Shown one piece after another: positions 36,421 through 46,050 of a DNA stretch of 64,000 nt (position 1 is its first letter; each line of letters begins with the position of its first letter). The notes beneath the pieces were generated by a model. The model worked only from the letters and a program-made list of their open reading frames with translations. It was not told the DNA's origin and did no database searches. The stretch is from contig ML133376.1 of the NCBI GenBank assembly GCA_003864495.1, forward strand, positions 1,054,001 to 1,118,000. Reading direction: 5' to 3'. The DNA is from Nemopilema nomurai. Its lineage: Eukaryota; Cnidaria; Scyphozoa; Rhizostomeae; Rhizostomatidae. A program made the position numbers and the translations under genes.

Positions 36421-37437
36421 GAATCCAGACAATCTTTTTTCTTTTCATAAGATGCTGTTTAATAATTGCAATCGTGATTTCTGAAAGAATATCTTCTTTT
36501 TCAAAACCCAGAACGCATCATTTTCAAACATGCTCCTTTAATTTTCCGCATTAAATTTTTTTATTTTTGGTTATGTGAGAAAATTAGAACTACGAGTAAA
36601 AAATCTGTTTAAACGGCAGATGACAGTTGACAGATTAAAAAGACACTGTTATTATACAATTTAAATGTTTTATTAAGTAAGTGTTAACTATTTTTTTCAG
36701 TCTGACAATTAAGGGCTCTTACCCTTCTATCATCAATGTGCAAGAGACCTGCATGTCATCACCATCACCTAACTTTATAGGTTTTCCTTTTACAACTGCA
36801 TGACAGTGACTGTACTGATCAACTCTCAAGAAAAAAAGATTGTTCTCGCCAATTTCCCATTTTTTCCTTTGGTAGATGACCAGCAATGTCATTGTTTTTT
36901 AAAACGCATACTTATCCATAATATTATCAGGTTCTATTGCAGTTTTAAGTTTTTCGCCAATCTGCGATGTTCATTCATCCTGATAAGCATGATACCCTTG
37001 GATATACGAATCCATTCCAGTGCTTGTAACGCTCGCGATAGCAATCTGGTCTTAGACATTCACAATATTATCTTCAATTGTTACTCTATTTGTAATTTTG
37101 TATTAGCATATCCTTTATTGCTGCCTAACGAACCTTCCAAATTTGAAAAAATGGAATTTTGGGGTCATCCGATAACTCAAACATTGTCTATTTCGAAACA
37201 TTTTTCGTTTCCCTTCAGTGTTCGAGATAACCGATGTCAACTGTAGTTAGTTGTTCAATGAAATTTTGCTTAGAATCATTATTTGATGTCCAAAATTCCG
37301 TATATGTCAAAAAGTGAATAATATTCTTGATATGAATTCTTGATATTATCTGATTACTGATATGAAGATCCTATTCGTTTAAAGTCAAACATATATTTTT
37401 TTACTTTGCAAATCCAACAACAAATAATCTTCGTAAC
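36421..37437. other. No gene seen
   Basis: AT-rich sequence. The 148-codon plus frame at 36800-37246 is rich in Phe, Ile, Cys and Leu, as expected for open AT-rich DNA, and has no recognisable motif. I do not call it a gene. Confidence 0.4.
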
Positions 37438-37711
37438 TGACTCACCAATTCTCCGAGCCTCTGATTTTGCGTTCCGTTTTACGTTCTAATTTTGACATTT
37501 CGAATCTCAGAACAATTCTCCACGTTTCACAATAAATCTCACTCGATTCGATCGAGAAAATGCAAACAGATGATCGACAGTTTCTGGGCGATTCAGAATG
37601 CGTCTCTTCTATCAGTTGAAGAATTTACAACAGATTTTTCAACCGTCAACTTTCATAATACATTTATTTGACGTCACAACACAAAATTTTGTTACGTTGC
37701 TAGGAAACGCA
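37438..37711 (+). repeat. Direct repeat A, upstream of the NLR gene
   Basis: A ~275-bp block that matches 44469-44748 in the same orientation with small differences. It starts near TTCTCCGAGCCTCTGATTTT and ends near the X-box-like site. Repeat A ends about 475 bp before the NLR start codon, so it could be part of that gene's promoter. Confidence 0.85.
37669..37708 (+). promoter_or_regulatory. CRE plus RFX-type X-box pair, copy A
   Basis: TGACGTCA (a perfect cAMP-response element) at 37669-37676. After 19 bp comes GTTGCTAGGAAAC at 37696-37708, which is close to the RFX X-box palindrome. Both sites and their exact spacing recur in copy B. Function is inferred from motif resemblance only. Confidence 0.45.
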
Positions 37712-38185
37712 GTAATTCATGCATTGCCTGGCTAAATATGGCTGCCAAGCTGGCTGGTACTCTGATTTTCTGAGTTTTATTTCATGAGTTTGTATGGTAA
37801 TTGGTTTTTGGTTCAAGGTCTACTGGAAAGTGCAGAACAGTTACGCTGGATGATATTTCTTCCCAATTCATTTAAATTGTCTTCAGCTTCCTGAAATGAA
37901 ACTTTTCACAGCGTCCTATTTTATTCATAACATGTAATGTTTTCTTGAAGCATTTTCTCAACGTGTTTACTAAAATGAGTTATCATTTTGAATTTCCACT
38001 TTCATTATTCCGTTAATTATTTAGAATATTGAGAAAAGTATTTCATAATGTGCTTCAAGTAACAAATTACAATACGAAGGGACTTTATGATGATTTCCCA
38101 TTACTTATGATTTCGAACTAAGGTTTTGCGAAATTTTGGGAATGCAGCTGAAATCACAGTTTAGACCCAGTAGTCAATTTTCACA

Positions 38186-41100
38186 ATGAACGAGACAGAC
38201 GCTGTATTTTTCCGGGTGTGTTATAATATGTAAGTTCATATGTGTTATATATACCTATGCAATTCGCATCCTAGGTGCTTTTGAAAGATCTCACGCATCC
38301 ACTTTGACAGGTGAGTCGTTTATCCACCATATCCATCATAACCAATTTCCAGGTGGGTTGACGTTCAATGCTTGAAATGAAAAGAGGCGGCATGTTTCAA
38401 CCAGCCATTGCCCCAATTTCATTTATTTCAAAATAAAATCACAATGGCTTTCAGATTTGAAAACTGATTGTAGTTCAAAAACGAAAGGTCTCAAAGCCTT
38501 CTTCAATTTCCCAATATTTGCCTTTAACTGTCTTGTTTATGAAGTAATTTTGTATGGTAGCCTAAGTAAGCACCTTTAATTTCATTTTAATCACTTTGTT
38601 TATAATTTCAGATGTAGCTGAACGTCTAAGAAGAAAGTACCAGGCTGGTTTTGGCACTTGGACAGTACCTCGACTAGATGAGGAGAACGATTTTATGTAT
38701 GTTGAGAGAGATAGAGATAAATTCATGGTTCAAGTGAGGGTTGTTGAGGATGCCTACAGGGGGAAATCACCGTTCAATGAATTATCTAAGTACATTGACA
38801 GGGTTCAGGGCATCAGAGGGACTGTCAGCCTCGGGGATCTGAATGACGTCAAATCGCGTGTTACAGTCGTTCAAGGGATCGCGGGCATTGGCAAAACGAG
38901 CCTGGTTGAACATTTCACATTGAAATGGGCCAATGGCGACTTGCCATGCTCGGTCCAGGCCCCTCAGTTCGAGCTGGTGTTTTACTTGAGGTGTCGCGCA
39001 CTGAACAGGTACATAGGTAGAAGCATCACGGTTGACGAGATCTTTCAAGATCAGTTCGGCATCAGCAAAGAAGAATTCCTCTGTCTCCGCCAACGTGCAG
39101 ATGCCACCAAGATCTTGGTTATTCTTGATGGACTAGATGAGTTGGTAGGCCTTGAAAAGTTGTTTGATCGCTCTCCAGTAGATTCCCCATATGTTGCAGT
39201 TAATGACCTGATTTGCAAGAAAGCCACAGTCTTCAGCGGGCGCCATTATGTCTTGGTGACGACGCGACCACATAAAACGTCACTTTTGAGGAATAATGAA
39301 TGTATGACTGGACGCCAAAGGTTCGTCGAAATACTTGGGTTTGACGCCAATACAATACAGGAATATGTAAGAAAGTTTGCTGAGAATGATATGGCACTCA
39401 GTGAGCGAATTTGCAGTATTATTACCCACAGTAGTCAAATGCTTCTAATGGCAAGAGTGCCACAGCTTCTGTGCAGCATCTGTTCCGTACTAACTAGGGA
39501 GTCCTGTGCAGTACATATGGATTCAAAAACCGAAATATTCATTTGGGTCTTTGTCTCATTTGTCAGACATCATGTCCTGTCATGCAATGGCCCTCCATTC
39601 GAGATTCTTCAAGACCAGGACGTCAAAATCTTTCTTGGCACCATTTCAGAAATCGCGTACAAACTGCTTCGCACTGGGAACATCGTGATCCCATCGGACT
39701 TGTTTGACCTACAAAACTTTGATACTCGGGTCAGAAGCATGTTGGAGTCATTTATCGTAACCAATCGTACATCACTTGGTTATTCGTTCCAGTTCAAGCA
39801 TTTGTCAATCCACGAGTTTCTGGCAGCCGTCCATTGTTATATGCACGGCATCAGCATACAAATGCTGCTGGATGAGCATTTCTTTGAAGTTGTGTCTTTT
39901 GTCAGTGGCTTCGCAAGGGCCAATCTGTATCGGGGTCAAGAGTATTCGACAAATAGCATTGTACCACTGTTCTGCAAATGCATGTTCGACGCAAGGGAAG
40001 ACATTCTCAATCGACCGACGGTGGGTGCCATTGCCCAGTTTGTGCAGTCGAATTGTTTGAAGGGATTGTCAGACAAAGAATTTCTTTCGATTTTCTATGA
40101 ACTTGTTTCAAGCAATGACCCATTTCCTGAGACCTTGGACTTCAGCAGTAAAACCTGCTTTACTCTCATCCATATGACGGACTGGGATGCTGCCCTTCTT
40201 GAACACTGCATCGGGAGTTTTGTGAAGTCACGTGAGAGATCGTCAGTTAATGGCGTATGCCTCACACTGTTTGCATCGGAATGCAAGGGTACTGGGGAGC
40301 GACCAGCGTCACTTCCGCAGCTAATACCGCTCATCAACGAAGTCATGTTCTGCGATTGTACTATAGACGACAAGTTTACCGAACAAATGACTTCAGATGC
40401 AGGCAATAGCATCGGTTTGAGAAACGTCGGCTTCATTAACTGCGGTTTGACAGAAGATCAGATGAAAATGCTGCGCCCCCTGATTCCATCGGTGGAAAGT
40501 CTAGAGATCAGGGAGAACGTGCTCAGTCTCGACTGGATGTGTAATTTAGTTGATTTTCTCGTTCATTATGAGAGCGAAAATGGTCGACCTCCCACCTTAA
40601 GTAGCCTTGTTATGAAGAGTTGTGCTTTAGACAAAGCAATCATGTTTCAAATCTGCAGATTACTTCCGATTTTGGAAAAACTAGACATTTCGTCAAACAT
40701 ACTTAATGAAGAGCTGATTTTGACAATTGTTGATCAATGGGATAAAATGATTAAAGATTCAAAGAACACAAGTCCTGTTAAGTTGAAGAGCCTCAACTTG
40801 CGCGAATGCTGCGTAGATGAAGCAAGCGTGGCTGCACTTTGTCGCATTGTCCCACGTCTCCAAAGCATTGATTTATCAATAAACAAACTTAGCTATAGTC
40901 AAGTTAAACAGATTGTTGACTGCCTCTGCAGTGGGAGCCGAAACCGGCTTGATTGTCAATTGAAGAGTTTAACGCTGCGAAGCTGCTTGCTGTCCGAAAA
41001 GTCCACAATGAAACTAGGTGACGTCATCAGCAATCTTGAACGCCTTGATATTGGATACTATATTGGTCATCAAGAGAACCATCTGACTTCGAAGGTGCTT

Positions 41101-41349
41101 CGACGCTTTACAGAATGCTTGTCAGAGTCAAAGAATATTGGTATGAAAGTATTGATTATAAACTCAGCCAAGTTCAAGCAAAAAGAGTTTGAATCCTTAA
41201 GATACTTACAGAATGAGTATCACATTACGGTGCATGACGATAACGATGACGACGATGATGATGGTTATGATGACCGTTTTGATAAAGAAGGTTGCAGTCA
41301 TTCTTTTGATCACAATGCTAACGTTGGTAATGACGGTCATTTCCAATAG
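38186..41349 (+). CDS. NACHT-LRR (NLR) family protein
   Basis: The proposed exons are 38186-38229, 38275-38312 and 38612-41349. All phases fit and give 939 aa. Exon 3 alone is an uninterrupted 912-codon frame preceded by a good acceptor (ATAATTTCAG). The NACHT ATPase has Walker A GIAGIGKT at about 116-123, Walker B LVILDGLDEL at about 196-205 and a sensor-1-like LVTTRPH at about 242-248. A helical region with a possible winged helix follows. About four to five ribonuclease-inhibitor-type LRRs begin near residue 600 (LRNVGFINCGL, LSSLVMKSCAL, LKSLNLRECCV, LKSLTLRSCLL). A run of Asp (DDNDDDDDDGYDD) lies close to the C-terminus. By family, it would sense microbial or stress signals by nucleotide-dependent oligomerisation. 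No death-fold (CARD, DEATH or PYD) effector domain is seen before the NACHT domain. The upstream exons are short and intron 1 would be only 45 bp, so the N-terminus is the weak part of the model. Confidence 0.88.
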
Positions 41350-42865
41350 CTCAGCTCGATTGGTTAGCTTTACAATCCATTTAGTACAATCAATTTAGTA
41401 TCAATCAATCCTATTCAATGCAGTTTGTTGTTTGGTGATCGCTAGTTAATCATTGCACTGAAACATTACTGATTACGTCAACATTGTACTTCGCGTAGCT
41501 CAAAAGGGGTTTCAAAGGGGCTTGTAAAGGGCGTGCACAATTTCAAAATTTAGATATGCTATATCCACTTTCCTAACTCGTCTCCAGTTTCAATTCACCA
41601 TATGTAGCTAGTTTCTAGAAAACCAAAAGGTGTTTGTTTCTGATTGCAGGCTGCGAAACACTGGCTTCCTTTTTACCTTCTTGTGCAATTGCTACTATCT
41701 AATTTTGAACAAACTCCAACTAGCCATACGTTTTTGTGTATCAAGCCGTCTAGCATTACGTCTCAAACATTTTACTCAGTGGTTTTTTTGCATTGAATGG
41801 CTTGCATTGGTTCTGAAAAAGCAGCCGGGTCACCACACGACGCAATGAACATGATTCGAGACAAGGCTGTGAAAGAGTTTCTCCTTTCAGTAAGGGATTG
41901 TCACAATCAATCCCAGCTCTATTTGCTGCATTTTGCTTCGGCGTTCTTATACTATGGATCTCTAAATGCAGAGAGAAGCAGAAATTTTTCAAATCTACTT
42001 GCACTTCATATATCAATTCATTTGAAAATTAAAAACTGAATATGCTCATAAAGAAATAGATATGCCAAGTATTTTGACCTTCATATTCCTTTTGCGAGCT
42101 GTAAGCAAGATGGGGAGGACTTGAGCAGTGTAAACATGAAACCGTTATATCTTGACTTTAAACTGGAAACATTTGCTATCCCACCGTATCCAATGATAAG
42201 AGTAGTCATAGTGCCTTTCTTTAGGGCTTATAATCGTACGTCCAGAAAGCTAAGAAAAGTATTGTGTGCTAGAATCAGGGAAAAGTAAAGTGTTATTGAA
42301 ATAGAATTGTTGGAAATATCAACATAATTGCTACTTTTGTCATTGCTTCCATAATGAACATGACTTTCGTTATAGGTATTATTATTTTGATTTTTGCTAC
42401 CATTTCTAGAATAATAAATTCTGGATGCTTGTTACTGTCTTGTTACTTGATCCCAACTTTATGAATCTAGTCTCGAAACCTGCTTTTAACAAAGCACTAA
42501 TCCCTTGCCAAAGGTGAAAAGAAAGTGAGATTATAACCTACCCAAGCAAATTACTGATATTGCAATGATTATGAGAAGCTATCAAATCCTTGTGGAAATG
42601 ATTAAGAATCAATGTTTCGATCTGTAATTCAATAAAACTGCTTTAAACGTCAAAGGTAGCAAATGTGCAATACTTAGGAAATTAACTTGCAGAAGAGGAG
42701 AGGTGGTTTAATACCAGCGAAAGCAACGCAAAGTGAATTTTCGAAGGGATTAACCTTCCTCAGAATCTAGAAAACTGCATGCTGGTCTTTTTATTGACCC
42801 TGGCAAGCTGGCAAAGAAGCATCCTTGCTTTGTTTTTCACCTGCTGAGAAAAGCAAGAATTGCAA
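41350..42865. other. No gene seen
   Basis: Downstream of the NLR gene. Small frames at 41630-42040 have no family features. Part of this may be the NLR 3' UTR. Confidence 0.4.
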
Positions 42866-43103
42866 AATGACAGGGCTAAAATTTCTCTGTTTCGTTGATA
42901 CAGCAATTTAGTACAGATTTGCCTATAATTGCATCCATATGAAGTTTGGCTACCCGTGATATTCAAAGTTACCTAGAAAGATGTTCTCAAATGACAAGGC
43001 TAGAATTTCTCTGTTTCGTTGATCCAGCAATTTAGTACAGATTTGCCTATAATTACATCCATATGAAGATTAGCTATTGAAAGATACCTAGAAAGATGTT
43101 CTG
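42866..43103. repeat. Tandem duplication of ~124 bp
   Basis: Two copies start AATGACAGGGCT at about 42866 and AATGACAAGGCT at about 42990. Both run through CAATTTAGTACAGATTTGCC to CTAGAAAGATGTTCT. A few substitutions and a small deletion separate them. Confidence 0.85.
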
Positions 43104-43550
43104 ACAGAGTAAAATGATACCAGGCACCTTCTGTGAATGCTGTTCATGAGAAGAGCAAATGATTCCTTCTTCGCAGCATTTCCCTATTTCTTGATTGTTG
43201 AATATAGCGATTCTTTAGAGCAAATCATTACAATAATGTTGTATGCTTGAAATACTTTCACCTATTTTAATTGCAATTATATTCAATATTATAACTCTGA
43301 TGCTAGTAAAATTAAAAAAATATGCGTATTTCTTTTGAAATTGCTTTATATTCAGTCAGCAAGTTTGCCCATGACTTGGTGACTTGGCAATCTGGAGATC
43401 TGCCTCAGAAAATTTGAAAAGAAATTAGGTTTCGTTGAGACTGAAGCACATTTTGATGTCAGGCCAATGCCTGATCTCGTTTTCGTACGCCCGTTCAAGA
43501 ATATTTGTTTAGATTCAAACAATGTGAGAAAGATAACTTAAAATGTTCTA

Positions 43551-43772
43551 CAATGCCTGCCAAAAGTCCTTGGAACACCTCAGTATTTACTCTGGTTTTT
43601 GCATTTTTCATTTCTTTGATACGCCACAAGCTGTTAATCCCCCTCCCCCCTAAAACAATGTTGGTAACAAAGTATAGCATCCAGTCAATCTGGGGAAAAA
43701 GTTTGGTGTAAAATTGACGTTTCGTTTAGCAGCAGGCCAACATTGTTTTGACAACAATTTTGGCAGGCATTG
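43551..43772. mobile_element. Solo MITE related to the module of the 45-54 kb array
   Basis: 222 bp with perfect 15-bp inverted ends (CAATGCCTGCCAAAA … TTTTGGCAGGCATTG) and TA on both sides (43549-43550 and 43773-43774). The ends resemble those of the array module (CAATCCTGGCCAAAAG). The interiors also share a C-rich/G-rich tract beside a CCAACATTG-type string. The TA target sites suggest the Tc1/mariner type. Confidence 0.75.
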
Positions 43773-43774
43773 TA

Positions 43775-44468
43775 GATCGCAGCAAAATATCATCCAATTT
43801 TCAAAAATGCACTTCCAGCAACAAATGCGAATGAAAAGGACTTCGGCAATCGAAGACTAAAAAGTCTTATGAACTCTCTTTTCTGTGTTGTTGAATCATA
43901 ATTTAGATTTGCTTTTTTATAGTTCGTTCGTTACAAGTGGATATTGTAGCTGCGCATAATCGTCTCAGTGGGGTTACTTTGTCACCATATTACAGCTCTT
44001 TAGTCCCCGAACTAGGCCTTAGTTTCGGACGAAGGATTTTGAATAATTCCCTTTTGAAAGGGTTATTTGTTGTATCGGCTTTTAGTAGTTCATTTAATTT
44101 ATTTTAGTCCAATATTTTAAGTTCAATTTAACGATTGACATGATTTAGATTGCAGCACCATATATTCAAATTTTCGAAAATTCATTGGCACTAGCACGAA
44201 GAGGTATAACATGGGTACCAGACCCACTATGTGGACCAACTCACAGGAAATCGTCCTTTGGGTAAAACTTCACTAGTGCGTTTGGGTGCAAATAGCCTTG
44301 TGATGTTTACCTTGAAATGACTCTAAACTCTATGTAACAATATTGTTTAAATTGAGATGCCATTAATGCTTACACGGAAAATAACACCGACGCTTGCAAG
44401 ATTTAGCACTCAAGATTAATTAAGCTTAAAAAGCATCCAGTTTGGCAACCAAACAATTCAAGACTAAT
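43775..44468. other. No gene seen
   Basis: AT-rich intergenic DNA with no supported exon. Confidence 0.4.
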
Positions 44469-44748
44469 TGACTCAACGATTCTCCGAGTCTCTGATTTTG
44501 CACAGATGGCATTTTCGTTCTAATTTCGTCATTTTGAATCTCAGAACAATTCTCCACGTTTCGCAATAAATCTCACTCGATTTGATCAAGAAAATGCAAA
44601 CAGATGATCGACAGTTTATGAGCGATTCAGAATTCGTCTCTTTTATCAGTTGAAGAATTTTTTTCAACAGATTTTTCAACTGTCAACTTTTATATTTCAT
44701 TTATTTGACGTCACAACATGAAATTTTGTTACGTTGCTTGGAAACGCC
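44469..44748 (+). repeat. Direct repeat B, second copy of the NLR-upstream block
   Basis: Same orientation as 37438-37711. Differences include an insertion after GATTTTGCAC and a few extra T residues. No NLR frame follows; the macrosatellite begins 450 bp later. Confidence 0.85.
44706..44745 (+). promoter_or_regulatory. CRE plus RFX-type X-box pair, copy B
   Basis: TGACGTCA at 44706-44713, then after 19 bp GTTGCTTGGAAAC at 44733-44745. It keeps the motifs and the spacing of copy A, although flanking bases differ. Confidence 0.4.
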
Positions 44749-45195
44749 AATGACTATGCTCAGCTTGGTTTCGTTGTGAAGTCTCTACCCAATTTCAAAA
44801 GTCATTTGGGAGCAGAGTGAATATAAATACCTAATGAATATGGTTGTCAGGTGAAGAGAAATGAATCGCATGAATACGCACGTTTGAGCGATTTGACCGG
44901 CAATAATACAGAATAATCGTATTGAACCCAAATATCGATATACTCTTAGTAAAGACGTAGAACACCAGAGGATGGCCTGTACATTGATTCAGAGGAAGTA
45001 GCCAGGATCGTAGCTTCAAAGTGCCCTTTGACGCATCCTTAATAAGACAATAACGGTCAATATGTGGCTATATCTATTTCAACATTATGAATCCTTTAAA
45101 TCGTTTCAAGACAAGCTTGAGCCAATAAAAGGCAAGAATGATAAATTTTCTTACAGATATGTATATTAAAGTAAGTGAACAAAGTTATAGTTCTA

Positions 45196-45438
45196 CAATC
45201 CTGGCCAAAAGATAGTGGACTGGCTGGCAAATTGCCGCCTTTTTTAAAAGATACACTCCCCACCCACCACAAGCAATGTTGAGATGCTTATTTCTACTCA
45301 TTTCGGTAACTGATACTCTGGTATTTTCCAAAAAACCAACATTGCTGCAGGGGTGGGGGGTTTCTATACCATTTTCGGGATAAAATTGCAATCTTAGTGG
45401 TTTTTTTCTCCAGTCCACTAACCTTTTGGCCAGGATTG
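45196..45438. mobile_element. ~243-bp inverted-repeat module, first of seven copies
   Basis: The left end CAATCCTGGCCAAAAGATAG and the right end, read on the other strand, CAATCCTGGCCAAAAGGTTA both continue into GTGGACTGG, giving ~28-bp inverted ends. Copies begin at every unit start, and the last (53521-53763) closes the array. No coding capacity is evident. The size, ends and outer TA sites fit a Tc1/mariner-like MITE. The solo relative at 43551-43772 supports this. Confidence 0.75.
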
Positions 45439-45799
45439 TCCTATGTAGCGGCAAAAAGGGGCATGCAAAGATTTGGGCCAATACACACTCAGATACTGTG
45501 AAATGTTGTCGGCATGTTTGCTTTTACCTCTATTTGTATAACGAGTGACTTGAATGCAAGTGTTGAGGTTTAAAAGATTTTCACATTCGAGGGGGTGGGG
45601 GCGGGATTTTTGGGGTTTATAGGTTTAGGTGATATAAATAAATAAACTGGAACTACAACTAACATGTGTTTATGTGTCTTCTAGAACTATGTATAAGAAT
45701 CAAAATTCGCAATTTGGAATTTTTAACAGTAAACCTAACTATACGCATGCGCTAATGTATAATGCTGGTAAAAGAAGCCGTTTGCACCGTAATTGGAAA

Positions 45800-46050
45800 A
45801 TGATTACGAGTTACCACGAGTTACCAACGAGTTACCGAACGAGTTACATTATACATTTACAAAGCTCAGTATGGATGTGAACGAGATACCAACGAGTTAC
45901 CACTTTCTTTATAAAATAGAATATATATATATTTATATAAAAGTCATGGTAACTCGTGGTTTTCCCATATAAAGCCACTATTAGAAATGGTAACCCGTTA
46001 TGGTAACTCGTTGGTGACTCGTTGGTAACTCGTTGGTAACTCGTGACAAT
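45800..46050. repeat. GGTAACTCGTT motif clusters in inverted orientation, per unit
   Basis: In each unit a cluster of CGAGTTACCAACGAGTTACC-type repeats on the left (about 45803-45902) faces a cluster of GGTAACTCGTTGGTAACTCG repeats on the right (about 45948-46044). An AT-rich core with ATATATATATTTATATA lies between them. The arms are complementary and could pair into a stem of up to about 100 bp. The arrangement repeats in all six spacers (about every 1,388 bp). Confidence 0.9.

Noticed and set aside
36800..37246. 148-residue plus frame
   Set aside because: Its composition is that of open AT-rich DNA, and it has no motif, splice context or neighbouring exons.
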